Source: Selaginella moellendorffii (Eukaryota; Streptophyta; Lycopodiopsida; Selaginellales; Selaginellaceae). From it: a stretch of DNA of 64,000 nucleotides. This document shows positions 31,701-43,204 of the stretch, piece after piece. The first letter of the stretch is position 1. Every line of letters starts with the position of its first letter. The notes under the pieces are model-generated. The model did not search any database. It saw only the letters and a program-made list of their open reading frames with translations, and was not told the origin of the DNA. Made by a program: the position numbers and the translations under genes. The DNA is taken from contig NW_003314263.1 in assembly GCF_000143415.4 (NCBI RefSeq), positions 347,114 through 411,113 on the forward strand. Direction: 5' to 3'.

Positions 31701-33791
31701 GGGAGTCCTATCCTCTGGATTGTCCACGACAGTAACATTCTGAGTTCCACCAGCATCAGAAGGAGGTCCTGTTTCAACATCCCTTCTGTCTTCCCCGAGA
31801 GTGTTACCGGATGGACTTGCCTGAACCTTAGCTTGAGATGAAATAGCCGACTCTGCCTTTACTACCAGTTCTTCTGCAACCTCTACAACTTCTTGAACAG
31901 CGGGACTGACGGGGGTATCCTGAGTAGCTTCGGCCTTCACTGAAACTTGGATACTGGTCACCGAGAGGACTTCTGATTGCTGCAGATCTTCACTGCCCAG
32001 GCCAACCGACGCAGGGTCCATTTCCTTGTCCACAAACTCTTTAGAAGTAACGGTGACCTCCTGTAGCTTATCAGCGTCATCAGCGACACAATTCTTGACC
32101 ACCACCCCCTCACTCAATCTCGTCTGCTCAGTAGAATCGGACTTCTGGCTGACGTTGTCAGGTGTTTCCTCCACCTTTGCATCCCTAGCAGTTTCTTCTT
32201 TGGCAGCTTCTGCGACGCACGCGGTCATAGCTTCTAAGGCACGATGAAGTCGCTTTGATGGAGGAAGAGCCGCTTCACTGTCTGCAAGACTGTTGCGCAT
32301 TCTATACTTCTCTGCTTTAGGAGGTAAGCTAAGTCCAGTATACTTCTCCTCGAATCTCGGTTTTCCATCTGATGCTCTCTCTTCTGTTGCCTTCGTCGAC
32401 TCTGAACCATTGCAAGTCGGTGTGTCCGTTGTCGACGAAGGTGGTGAATGTGGGGCTCCCCTTTTCTCCTCTTCCTCGCTGTGCTTATCAAGCGCTGGCT
32501 CCTTCGCAGCTCTAGCTCTGGCTCTCTTCACGATAGGTAGATTACTATCAGGATCTTGAGTGATTGGAGACGTCTCGTTAGAAGTGTCCGGCTTATCTTT
32601 GTTGTGATCAGAGTCTGTTTCCGCGGACCTTGATTCAAAAGCCGGTCGAAGCCTCTTCTTCAACGTAACCTTCCGCCTAAACGTGTACTCTTGAAACTCA
32701 TCTGCGGTTGGTGGCGTAGCGTGGTCCTCGTCGCTATTATCCTGAAAAAATAAATGTAAGTCAAGTACCGTTGGATGCCATAACTTACATCTTTCCGAAC
32801 CACTCCTCGAGGCGTAGATGCTTTCACAGTCATCTGCTTCCTCTTCTTCCGACAAAAATTCGGAGGGAATACAGGCGTCGTAGAATTTACAGGTGCTGAC
32901 TTCCTAGACTTCGCGGGCGTCCTTTGCTTTGCGGGCTTCTCAGCCTTGCCAGCCTTCTTCTTGTCCGCTCGCACGGCAGAAGGTACATTGACAACCTCCT
33001 CGTTGAAGAAGTCAAAACTGTCAAAGGTGTCGAGCTCTTCGTGCGAAGCGAAATTCGTCTGGACCTTCTCGTGCAGCACAATTCCTTTCGGAGTCGTATC
33101 ATCGTCCGAATTCCCATCCAACGAGCTACCTGATCCCCATCCTAAATCGTAGTCCTCCATCTCTGACGTCCCCCCATTCCCTGCCTGCCCCTCTACGTCA
33201 AGCTTACCACCTAGATCCATTACACAACTAGCCTCGCCATCTTCTAGCTCCCTAAACTCTATCCCGCTTCTACCATTCATATCTCCATCTCCCGAGCCTA
33301 CTTCTACCTTCTCGGCTACGTCGCAGATCTCACTCACCGCAAGGCGAAGGTCGGCCGGCGTACACTTCGAGTGGGCTTTAGCGACGAGCGAAGCTTTGGC
33401 CTCCGGAGTGAACTTCGAGATCTCGGAGTGATGGCAAAATCGTCTGGAAGAATTCATTCCAGCGTCAACAAGAGTAAAACTAGCTATTGATAACAAAGGG
33501 CGAAAGAAAAAAGGGGCTACTTACATCTGCTTAGTTCCAAAGAAGACCACGAACACGCGGGCCGGATTGTGATGCTGACCAAATGCCTCTGGTTTGCTCA
33601 CCTACAGGGATCTTCGCCTTCTTGTTATCAAGAATTTCTAGCAAAAGGCACAAAGAAGAAGCTCAAATTACCTGGGCCGGCCATGCCGGGAATCCCTTCA
33701 CCTTTGCCAGCACCAAATCCCCCACGCTCCATTCGGCGGCAGCGGCAGCGGCAATCGACGAGCTCCTGCCTCGCTTCTTGCTCGGCGCCAT
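28514..33791 (-). CDS. HUA2: HUA2-like protein (PWWP + RPR/CID + Pro-rich tail)
   Basis: Nuclear protein of the plant HUA2/HULK family, linked to transcription elongation and pre-mRNA processing of flowering and floral genes. Exon 1 (33672-33791) gives MAPSKKRGRSSSIAAAAAAA-like start and the PWWP start WSVGDLVLAKVKGFPAWPAQ; the next exon gives FGQHHNPARVFVVFFGTKQ. Long acidic and Ser-rich exons follow (33430-32660, 32855-30735). The RPR domain comes next (FFLVDSITVSSHN, HIVHNALPRLLSSAAPPG, RENRRQCLK, VFKLWHERNVFPPTVIRHFM), then PVDDPIREMEGMQVDEYG, a poly-Pro stretch and a Tyr/His/Gly-rich tail ending GYSHYPNW. RPR plus DDPIREMEGM is diagnostic. It is divergent from TANGO2 (422 bases between starts). 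Exon edges in the middle are approximate. Confidence 0.93.
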
Positions 33792-34213
33792 CGGACGAAA
33801 TCCACCGCTAGCCCATCCTCCCGCGAAGAAGCGTCATCGCGAGCAGAAGCGCGAGTGGAAATCATTCAGCCGAGCCCTTTCCTAGCCCCGGCGGGATCCA
33901 GCGCTCGCCTAGACCAGCTCGTCATGCCACAGCGCACTAAACCCTAGCGCTCTCTCCCCCGTCACACAACCCTAGATAACAAATCCGTGCCGTCCACTGG
34001 CGCCAATCGACGGCCGGCTAGAGACATGCATGCGTGTTGCCCTCTTCCCAGCTCTAGATCTCGTCCAAGAGCCCTAATTCTCTCGTGGGAGGTGTGAGAG
34101 AGACGACCAAGGCCATGGGATTCGAACGCTCGCACTTAGGGTAATTGTTCTCTGTGTAATCGATCGATCGATCGAGAGTTCTCCGATCGATAGCAAAATC
34201 TCTCTCGCGGAGA
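33792..34213. promoter_or_regulatory. Divergent promoter HUA2-like / TANGO2
   Basis: 422 bases between two start codons on opposite strands. It contains actaaaccctagcgc (about 33936), an aatcgacggcc motif (about 34008) and a cgatcgatcgatcg run (about 34160). No coding feature. Confidence 0.5.
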
Positions 34214-35283
34214 ATGTGTGTGGCAATATGGGCGCTGGAGGAGCATCCGATCTACAAATTCATCCTCACGCACAACCGCGATGAATTTCACTCGAGGTAG
34301 GCTCTTCGATCGATCGATCGGGCTTTCGAGCTTAGTTAGAGAAATTTCTATCACAGGGAGTCTTGCCCCGCTCACTGGTGGAAGGAAGAGCCGGGGAATA
34401 TTCTCGCCGGTCGCGATGGCAAGGAAGGAGGCACCTGGCTGGGAATATCCGCGACTGGCCGCCTGGCGTTTGTGACGAATATTCGCGAGCCACTCGAAAA
34501 GAATGCCGCTGTCTCGAGAGGATTTTTGCCTGTGCAGTTTCTACAGGTATGACAACACGGTTAGTTCTTTCTTCTTTCTTATGAACAGTGTTCTAAACCT
34601 TTTTTTTTTTAATCTTCTCTAGAGCGAGTTGAATCCAAAAGACCACATCGACCAGCTTTCCTCACAAGCGATGAGCTACAATGGTTTCAATCTTGTGGTG
34701 GCGGATGTACACTCGGGAGAAATGGCTTGCTACTCGCACAGCCTCAAACTCGGGGATACTCTCACGCACGATATCTCGAGAGGCATTCATGGAGTGAGCA
34801 ATGGAGTTTTCGAATCAAACTGGCCCAAGGTTTGGATAGTTTTCCTGACGCTCTTTTTGTAGTTCTTCGTTTTTTTTGCTAACTTTCGTGTCACCCAGGT
34901 TGATAGGGGCAAACGCAAACTCAAAGAGCTACTCGAGAGGTATCCGAACGAGGAAATCCCCGATAAGATCATCATCGACGAGCTCTTGCGCGATGGACGA
35001 GTTTTTGAGGACTCGGTTCTCCCGGCGACTGGCGTCACTCTGGAACGGGAGCGAATGCTCAGCCCACTCTTTGTCAGCCAGGTTTGCTCAGCTCTTCCAA
35101 ACTTCCTGGCGATTTTTCTAGCTTCGATCTTGCCAGGAGCAGTATGGAACGATCTGTATGACGATCATAGCCGCGCGGCGAGACGAGGTCGTGTCAGTGT
35201 ATGAAGAGTACTTGAGCGGCGGGGTCTGGAAGAACCACAAGGTAGAATTCGCAATGAAGAAGCTAGAATCGTCGTTAAACTAG
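34214..35283 (+). CDS. TANGO2: TANGO2 / NRDE-family protein
   Basis: Member of the Ntn-hydrolase-like NRDE (Ser-rich, DUF833) family; animal TANGO2 is linked to Golgi organisation, lipid and heme handling. Starts MCVAIWALEEHPIYKFILTH with the conserved Cys2 and NRDE (HNRDEFHSR). Introns follow at about 34295-34356, 34543-34621 and 34829-34898. Conserved parts are GNILAGRDGKEGGTWLGISA, GRLAFVTNIREP, SRGFLPVQFLQ, YNGFNLVVADVHSGEMACYS, HGVSNGVFESNWPKV and the C-terminal YGTICMTIIAARRDEVVSVY. The stop is TAG at 35281-35283. Length of about 280 residues suits the family. It uses a divergent promoter with the HUA2-like gene. Confidence 0.93.
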
Positions 35284-35539
35284 CGCGAGCGTTCCAAAGA
35301 GGTCTGTGTTGTAGGATCTAATCTAAAGTTTTCTTGTGGAGCAACACTTACGCTAGATGGAATGGCCAGAACCATAGAAACTGGCCTTAAATGTAATAAA
35401 TGATTAATTTACACTGTTTGCATTAAGTAAAATTTTTTTCTTAACGTAAACAAGGAAATGTTGTTCGAGCCAAAGGTTTAAACTTGTTCTTCTTGGAGCG
35501 CCTCGGGGAGGCGATCGATCGATCGATGGCGCCCCTACA

Positions 35540-37496
35540 TTGAGTTCTTCTCGGCTTTTGATCAGTCGGTCCGCTCGCGATGATGGCGTCGATGAAGATC
35601 CAGCATGTCCTCACGGCATTCCCTCCGCCGCGATCGCCGAGCTTGTGCCGGTCCGGATTGGAAGCCTCGAGGAGGGATTTCGCGCCGAGGCCAGGGTTCT
35701 CTACGGCGTGCTCGCGGCGGACGCGCTCAAGATCGAAGGTAGCGTGCAGGTTCTCAAGGATTCCAGCGGCGAGGAGATCTTTTTCGCCATCAAGCACGCC
35801 GTGGTGAGCACCGATCGAGATTTCCCAAGGGAGCAAGAGTAGCGGCCAAGGAGCCGAGTCCTTCAGGGGGATTCTATGGCCAGTCTTCGTCGATCGCGAT
35901 CCTCTCCTTCGACAATCCGGCCAACGTGGAGGTTCTTTCTTTTCTCAGCGAGAGGCAGCTCTTGCGATTCCAAGGTATGAGCCCCGCGGAGATAAGGCTG
36001 GAAGAGAACAAGCTCTTCAAAGATGGGAGCTTTGAGGGCGCGCTTACGCCATGAGCATTGCCAAGTGCGACTGTGCGAGGAAGAAGGGCATCAGAACCAG
36101 CGCGAGCGTGTCCTCGCTTTCTCCGATTCGGCGGAGTGCTACCTCAGGCTGGGACGATACGAGCAGTGCATTGATGCCGCCAGCGCTGCTCTTGCCATGG
36201 ATCCTACCCCATGTCAAGAGCATCCATCGAAAAGCGGTGGCTTTGATCAAGCTTCAGTGCTACGAGTGGTCGTGGCAACTCTTGAGCGACGTCCTTGGGG
36301 TGTAAGAAGGCAGAGTCGAGGCCCCAGCCGTGCTATGGAGGAGCTCTCCAACTTTCTTCGAGCTTGGAGCGATGGAGAGGAGGCGCCGAAGATTCCAGAG
36401 TTTGCCGAGTTCGTTGGCCAGGTCGAGGTGAAGATGTGCGAGGCAGAGCCAGGGGCGACGCAGGGGACTATTTGCGACGAGAGAGATCAAGCGAGGCGAG
36501 CTTCTCATGATCTGCAACCTGGTGGTCTTCGAGAAAGGTGACAACGAGTCCGCTTGCAAGAGAGACGCCGCTACACGGCTTATTGTCCGCGAGCGTACAA
36601 GCAGATCTACAGCCTGGTTTGCGAGGTGGCGGGCACCGATCGAGAAATACCGGGAATGGAGCTCTTCCGGTCAAACTGGGCCACGCCCGAGACCTGGTCG
36701 AGGATCAGGAGCGACGAGAGCAGTGCCAGGGAGGAGCTTCAAGGCATCGAGGTGAAGAAGACTTTCGAGATTGTAGGCAAAGCGGGATTCAATCCCAAGC
36801 TGCCCGGGACCGGACCGACCAGGCGCCTGCTGTATTCCTCTATCTGGCCGCTGCCGAGCTTCATCAGCCACTCTTGCGTCCCCAACGCCTCGCTCTTCGG
36901 CAACACGACCTGTTACTTCGCAGCGAAGGACATCCAGGCCGGGGAGGAGATCGTCCACAACTACATCGTGCCAGGCCATCCATACAGGCGGAAAAGGCTC
37001 TCGTACAAGTGCTCGTGCAAGAAGTGCGAGCTGGAGCATAGGCTGGAAAGGATCTCGCGGAGGTGGCGGGTTGCTACAGGGACTTGCGAGAGACGAACTT
37101 CGTGTTGACAGTGAAAGAAGGGACCAGATGGTGGCGAAGCTGGAACGTGTGCTGGCGACGAAGCTCCAGGAGGAGGTCCACTGGTCGCTCTACATCATGT
37201 ACTACCAGGAGCTCAATGCTGGAAAAGCGGTGGCGCTTCCAGAGGGGATTGTTCCAGCGGCGGAGCGCATCATGGGCGCGATGCACCGGTTCTCGGCGGC
37301 CAACTTGCCACTGTTGCTGGAGACGGTGGCGAAGTATGCCCGGGACAAGGACGCAGTGCAGAGGATCAAGGTGGAGGAGTGGGAGCGTAAGTTTGGCAAG
37401 CAGGAGGAGCGCGTTGCAAAGGCCATCCAGGAGAGGAGCTGGGAGCTCGGCACACTGCTACACGAGGCGGAGCTGGCTGCCTCCCTACGTGCGTAA
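35540..37496 (+). pseudogene. TPR-SET domain (SMYD-like) lysine methyltransferase, frame-broken
   Basis: Conserved parts lie in order but in different frames. They are FRAEARVLYGVLAADALKI, GFYGQSSSIAILSFDNPANV, AEIRLEENKLFKDGSFEGAL, the TPR part RVLAFSDSAECYLRLGRYEQ and MDPTHVKSIHRKAVALIKL, the SET start GLFATREIKRGELLMICNLV, the SET core PSFISHSCVPNASLFGNTT with AGEEIVHNYIVPG, the post-SET CSCKKCELE, and a C-terminal TPR-like region ending ELAASLRA. At least six single-base or small shifts separate them, at about 35830, 36050, 36205, 36300, 36470, 36560 and 37060. NHSC has become SHSC. Introns cannot explain shifts inside motifs. It is either a fairly young pseudogene or a poorly assembled gene. 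Confidence 0.75.
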
Positions 37497-37519
37497 GCGG
37501 ATCTCTCTCGCTCTCTCTC

Positions 37520-37660
37520 TCTCCTTTGTGATCGATGTTTCCAGGAAAATGAATTACGTACGCAACTGACCACCTTCCAGCGTAAGTCTCTCTCTCTCTC
37601 CACTGCTGCTGACTTTGTGATCGATCTTCCCAGGAAAACGAATTACGCATGCAATCGTTC
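37520..37660 (+). repeat. Twofold tandem repeat after the SET pseudogene
   Basis: ctctctct tract, then tttgtgatcgat and ccaggaaaa.gaattacg, occurs at about 37500-37560 and again at about 37588-37650, roughly 89 bases apart. Third example in this window of short duplication at a gene's 3' end. Confidence 0.75.
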
Positions 37661-37865
37661 AAAAACAAGGCTCTACACTTGAAAGCATTTCAAGCTAGCA
37701 AAATGACCGATGGTTAGTCTCGCTGTAAGAAACGCTTGACAACAACCTTTGTGTGTGCCAGTCTCACTGGAAAAAAAGAAGACCTCATCAAATGGAGAAG
37801 ACAATTAACTGTCCAGTGAAGGCGAGGAGGAGCATTCGATTGGAGAAGTCTGGATCGAGAATGTG

Positions 37866-38045
37866 AGTGGCTTCGATATCTTCTTCGTGCTCTCCCAGAT
37901 TGCATACTCGGAGCCCGCCATTACGAGCTTTTAAGGGGATGATTTTGGAAGCAAAGGTCATGTCAAATGAGATCTTGCCTGAACAGATGGATTTTTACCT
38001 TGGACCAAGCTTCAAAATGAGTCGATGCGGAGTTTGGATAGTTTC
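37866..38045 (-). pseudogene. Duplicated fragment of alpha-amylase C-terminal exons
   Basis: On the plus strand, gcttcgatatcttcttcgtg through accttggaccaagcttca matches 38615-38820 of the amylase gene, spanning the C-terminal exon and the preceding intron. About 25 bases of the intron part are missing and the reading frame is broken (a taa replaces part of the STWKL stretch). Confidence 0.85.
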
Positions 38046-38347
38046 AAGAGTCTAGAGACTTCTTTGACAACACAATCTCCATGAATTTCCAGCTCTTGCG
38101 AGCCATTGCACCTGAGCTGTGGTGAGCACAATCGAATTCCTTTCTCAGAATCAGGGCAGGCCAATGAAGTTCACGAGGAATTTGGCAGCAGCACCACAGT
38201 TGTAGAGGTCCTTTAAATCTTCCTCAAGCTTGCTTAGAATAAGCGCCATTTTGAAAAAAAACCTAATAACTTTTGATTCTTCTTCAATAACATGTTAGAT
38301 TGTAAGCCTAAACATTGAAACTTATTGGAATAGCAAAATATACAAAG

Positions 38348-40673
38348 CTATTTACGTAATTTCTTCTTGCTGGATTCTTCTTCCTCCTCGTCTTCTTCCT
38401 CGTCTTCCCCTTCGTCTTCGTACTCCACCTTGCATTCCTCCACGACTTTCTCCACATCGTGGAGATTGGAGACCATGTCTGGCACTTCCTCCATGATCCG
38501 GTTCACTGTCTCGCACGACATATCGCTGGTTATCTTCACTTCGATGTTCTCATCGCCAGTTTCGGAAGGCCCCGACTTGACGACGATGATCTCCGGCTCG
38601 CTCGGAGCCACTCCAGCCATCTTCTTCGTGCTCTCCCAGATTGCATACTCGGAGCCCGCCATTACGAGCTTCCAAGTTGATGATTTTGGAAGCAAAGGTC
38701 CCATGTCAAACCTGTGCCGAGCTCACAGCTAAGAGATCTTGTCTTGCCATGAAACTAGAGATGGATGTTTACCTTGGACCAAGCTTCACAATGAGTCGAT
38801 CTGCGATTGTGGCAACGTACATGTCGAAGTCCGCTGCCTGGATCTTGATCTTACTCTCCGCGTTTATTTTGTTCCGTAGCCTCAGCTCCAATAGCTGGTT
38901 GATCTGTTCTTGCAGCCCCCAGTAGAAATAGTGATCGTAAAACTGCGAGAAAGGAAAAGAGGCGCCAATCAGAGCTTGAAACAAAACGAAGATGCTCTCC
39001 TTACAATACATGGAATCCCAGGATGCGTGAGAATGTAGACATAGCCGAGATGGACTTTCTCGTCGGGAAAGTGCCAGTGCCTCTGGGTCGATCCGGTATC
39101 GTGGTTATCCACAAACGTGACCGCTTTCTTTGGATACCAACCTGCAAGTTTGTCCAGTGTTGAGCAACAAAAACCACTGCAAAGTTCCAGAGATAAACAT
39201 ACCGACTAGACCAGGAGGCCTGCCTTCCTTGTCCCGCAGACGCCACAGCTCCATCTTCACGGCCTCTTGCAAGACTCCTTTGGTGGTGAAATCGAAAGCA
39301 CATCCCCAGCCGCCGGTCCCGTCGATCCAGTCGCAGAGCTGCTGCCTGTGAAAATCTGCCACAAGACAAAGTTCCTCAAACGTGAGTTCATCGAGCTCAA
39401 AATTCTCTATCCAGCAAGCCACTACTGACTTTGATCGGCAGCTAGACGACCGCTGACGTAATTCAGCGACGTCCACAACTCGCCAACAACAAAACTCGGG
39501 TCGGTTCTCTGACAGTACCTGATGATCAACACGCCTGTTCCTGATCAGTTCTATAGTTTCTACGACTACTCCTCCACCTCTACTTACAATTTGGTGTACT
39601 TGGGAGCGTAGCCTTTGACGAAATCAAACCGCCACCCATCGAAACCAATCTCAGCCTTCATCCAGTTCAACCAGTCGGTCAGCTCGTCCTGCACTTGCTT
39701 ATTAGTATGGTCAAGGTCTGGAGCAGCTGCGTAGCTCTCACCAGTGTCCTGCTTGCCTTGGCCACCACTCCTATAGATATCATTGCACACTACTGCCCAA
39801 GGCCCCCAATCCAGCCTCTTATCCGGAGTTCCACCTTCAAAGATGTTCCAGTGACCCTGAGCATCCTGTTTCCATCCACTGCGATGGTTTATCACTATAT
39901 CAGCGATGCAGCAAATGCCCTGCTCGTGGAGAGTGTCGATGAGCTCCTTGAGCTGCGCCTCGTTTCCATACGAGGAGGAGTTTAAGTCGTAGAGCTGACT
40001 GGGAAGATAGCCTGAAAAGAAAAACAAACGAAAGAACAGTCAAGAACTTCGCTAGGAAGAACAGTGGGGAGCTTACCTTGTCGATCGACTGACTGCGATG
40101 GCGGAGGAAGCCAGATATCAGTGACACCGGCTTGGGCGATGACGGGAGCCTTCTCTTTGAGGTCTACATACCAAGGTTTCTTGGAATGAGATTCCCAGTT
40201 GAATCCCTGCGAAGAACATAGAAAAGAAAAAACTTCGATGGCAAGGTCTATAAACAAAAAACGCGAACCTGGAAGAGTATGTGATTCGAAGGACTCGCTG
40301 GTTTGGGCCGCTTAGCTCGGACTCGAGCACTCTTTACTTGTGCTTCTTCTTCTTCTTCATCTTCATCGTCATCATCTTCTTCTTCTTCTTCTTCTTCTTC
40401 CTCCTCTTCTTCTTCCTCATCGTCTTCGCCATCGTCTTTGCTCCCAAACACCGCTCTAAGCCTCCTCTTCCAGGCGACATTGGAGCTCTTCTCCAGCGGC
40501 CGCCCACACAAGCCACATTCCGCCCTACACGACCATCGCGCGCTACTGCTACTTTCAATCCTGCCTAGATTCCTTACATTCCTCCCGGAAATCAGCAGCA
40601 GCGATCCTCCCTCGCGATCGCAAGCGTTGTGATTCGCGATCCATGGCGGACGCGCCGCCGCCACCGCTGCCAT
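38348..40673 (-). CDS. Plastid alpha-amylase (GH13) with acidic N- and C-terminal extensions
   Basis: Endo-acting starch hydrolase. Exon 1 (40269-40673, ATG 40673) codes a Ser/Arg-rich transit-peptide-like start ([20 protein letters not shown]) and a Glu/Asp tract. The catalytic domain then runs over about a dozen exons: [68 protein letters not shown] (nucleophile Asp), FVVGELW (acid/base Glu), [15 protein letters not shown] (third Asp), HPGIPCIFYDHY and DRLIVKLGP. It ends with [16 protein letters not shown], where family members usually stop, but the frame continues about 85 acidic residues to KKLRK. Plant AMY3 has CBM45 starch-binding modules; none is seen here. Intron edges were checked only at some joints. 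Confidence 0.9.
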
Positions 40674-40853
40674 TCCCTCCCGCCCCTGTTCTTCCCGCTC
40701 TAACTCTAAACCTCTTTCGATCTGCCACGTGGGATATTACGTGGAAGGCCATAGCCACAAGGACGCCACGTCATTAAGAGCGACAGAAAAGAGAAAAGAG
40801 GGAAAAGGGAAGAGAAAAGAGAGGGAGAGAGAAGAGAGAAAGGAGAAGAGATA

Positions 40854-42239
40854 ATGGGTGTTGCTTGTGTGGAAAATGCTTCCCACGACGATTTATCCGC
40901 TAGAACTTGCAAAGAGCAGCGATCGATCATGGACGCGCTCGCGCTCTCCAATGCCGCCTACGAGCCCAGCCTCGCGGGAGCAATGTCCTACCTGGAATGC
41001 GCGATCCAGGGGGGAGTGGAGCTCATCCATCACCAAGGAATCGATCAAATCGGCAGCGCCAGCAGCAATCAAGCGCTGCTGTGCTGCCGGGTGCGCGAGA
41101 CCGCGCAAATCCTCGTCAGCTGCCGCGGCACATCCAGCCTCTGCGACGTCGTCCAGGATCTCAAGCTCCTCCCAGCCAGGCTCACGTATCACGACGCCGC
41201 CGCGCACTGGGGATTCGCCGAGCGGGCGGAAGGAATCCCCCTCGATCCATATGCCAATCTCATTGATTCCGGCGAGAGGATCACATTCACGGGGCATTCG
41301 CTGGGCGGCGCGGTCGCATCGCTGCTGGCGCTGCGAATGCTGCGCGAATTGGACCGCGAGGAGCGCGAATTCGCAGAGAATCGCGAGGATTTCTGCCCGG
41401 AAGAACAGGGGAAGGAGACGAGGATCAAATGTATCACGTTCGGGGCGCCGCTGTTCGCGAGCTCACATCTGGCGGAGCTCATCACCGCGCGGTACAGTGC
41501 GGTATACCTCCACGTCGTGCAGCGCGGCGATTGCGTGCCAAATCTCATCCCCTTTCTCTCGACGGTCAAGAGGCTCTTCAGTGACGACGATCACTGGGAG
41601 GGCTTTCGCGTCGTGCGCCGCGCGCTGGGATCTCTCCTCCCGACGCTGGGCTCCTCCATCGTCTCAGCAATCCCGGCGCCAATTGGGTTCTTGCTGCGAT
41701 CGGCGCTCCGGCTGGCAGTGATCCCCCGATCGCTCTCCTACGGCTTTGCGGGCCAGATCCTCACGGTCGATGCCTCCAGTCGGTCCTTCTGGGTCTCGGG
41801 CTCCGATCGATTGAACGCCTGGCACTCGCAGCTCGTCATGGCGATCAGTGCCGCCAGGGACGCCGTGAAGAACAGCCACCATCACAGCCTCCTGAGCTAC
41901 AAAATGGCCATGGATTTCACGATTTCATCGTCTTGTTCTTATCAAAGGTTCCAAAAACACGATCGATCATGGCTGGGATTCGCAGTGGCATCGTCCATCG
42001 CGAGCGCAGCAAATGCCTTTCATGGGCATTGCTTTTGCAAGAAACTCCACGCTCCAAGAGAACAAAAGAGACACCGGCGATTCCAACGGCTGGGATGGCT
42101 CCTGGGGTTTATCGGGAGAATATCCAGGCACCTTCGCGCCATTCAAACAATGTGCCTCTACACGCTCCTCAACACCGCATTGAGCAGCTTAGTTTACAGA
42201 TCGTTGCTTGTTTCGAGGCTCCAATTCTTAGCACTGTAA
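40854..42239 (+). CDS. Class 3 lipase (alpha/beta hydrolase)
   Basis: Intronless 461-residue enzyme likely acting on glycerolipids. The Lipase_3 core holds ILVSCRGTSSLCDVVQDLKL, the nucleophile elbow TGHSLGGAVASLLALRML, IKCITFGAPLFASSHLAE, the Asp-bearing VVQRGDCVPNLIP and a possible catalytic His in NAWHSQLVM. No signal peptide is visible, so a cytosolic or membrane-associated site is likely. The C-terminal 90 residues are basic and hydrophobic and not recognised. The last codons and stop fall in the first unit of a tandem repeat (42205-42445). It is divergent from the alpha-amylase gene with 180 bases between starts. Confidence 0.88.
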   Translation: MGVACVENASHDDLSARTCKEQRSIMDALALSNAAYEPSLAGAMSYLECAIQGGVELIHHQGIDQIGSASSNQALLCCRVRETAQILVSCRGTSSLCDVVQDLKLLPARLTYHDAAAHWGFAERAEGIPLDPYANLIDSGERITFTGHSLGGAVASLLALRMLRELDREEREFAENREDFCPEEQGKETRIKCITFGAPLFASSHLAELITARYSAVYLHVVQRGDCVPNLIPFLSTVKRLFSDDDHWEGFRVVRRALGSLLPTLGSSIVSAIPAPIGFLLRSALRLAVIPRSLSYGFAGQILTVDASSRSFWVSGSDRLNAWHSQLVMAISAARDAVKNSHHHSLLSYKMAMDFTISSSCSYQRFQKHDRSWLGFAVASSIASAANAFHGHCFCKKLHAPREQKRHRRFQRLGWLLGFIGRISRHLRAIQTMCLYTLLNTALSSLVYRSLLVSRLQFLAL

Positions 42240-42445
42240 AAATCAAAATCAAAGTTCTTCCAAGAAACCAAGAAGTTTTTGTTAGTTTTCTTCGTTGATT
42301 GTTTCGAGGCTCCAATTCTTAGCACTGTAAAAATCAAAATCAAAGTTCTTCCTTGCTGGTTCTTACGAAGTTCTTCCAAGAAACCAAGAAGTTCTTGTTA
42401 GTTTTCTTCGTTGATTTTTTCGAGGCTCCAAATCTTAGCACTAAA
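42205..42445 (+). repeat. Threefold tandem repeat at the lipase 3' end
   Basis: Units of tttcgaggctccaa.tcttagcact followed by aaaatcaaa and ttcttccaagaaaccaagaag occur at about 42210, 42302 and 42419. Spacing is 92 and 117 bases. The first unit overlaps the stop codon and the others form the 3' UTR. Confidence 0.85.
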
Positions 42446-43204
42446 GAAATTAAAAAGTTCTGGAAGTGTTGGAAGTTCTCGTGGGTAGTTTTCATCGTTG
42501 ATTCAAATGCAAAAGATTGATTTCACGCCTTGCCTGTTGAAACAAACATGTCAATCACAAGGACAAGGGGCTCTCATCCTCTCGTGGCACGAAAAGATAT
42601 GAAAGATGAAGTGGCTGTGCAAGTAGACGCGAAATCGATTGTCAATCCGTACCTTCGCGTGGAAAAGTTGGCAGATCTTTTCTGATAGCCTTGGACCGCT
42701 GGGACTTTTGGCCTGTGTTAAGACAAAGTTTGAATTGCCAAAACATAACACCTACAGAATTCATCTACTGCAAAAGGGATGTATGTGCTTCCAAAAGACA
42801 TGCTTTTCATTCCGGACATTTGATGAGGACGACCCAGCAAACACAACAACACATTGTTGAGGCAAGCATTTCGACACATTTCTGGCCCACATTGAGAAGC
42901 CTAATTATCATCTACTTGCAGCGAAAAACAAGGAGAAAAAGGAAAGAAAATGAAAGCCAAACTGCCATTGGATGATTTCTGAAAGCCAACACACCATACA
43001 TCTGTAGATATGAAATAAAACTTTAATGTGCTTTGGTACAAGTGTGATACTTTGCAGTCAATCAGACAAAGAGCCACATCATGCCGTGGGAGTGGGGACT
43101 GTTTTGCCGATTTACCCATTGACAAATTTTGTCAAGGAATTCCGCATCTGTATCGCCGATGTACTACGGATCAACACTATACAAACTCAACTCGCACAGA
43201 CACT
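42446..43204. other. Intergenic, no gene seen
   Basis: Only short frames on both strands and no homology I recognise. The stretch separates the convergent lipase and LEA_2 genes and probably holds both 3' UTRs. Confidence 0.5.

Noticed and set aside
40281-40632. Phe/Ser-rich plus-strand frames near 40.3 kb
   Set aside because: Antisense of the Glu/Asp tract in the amylase first exon.
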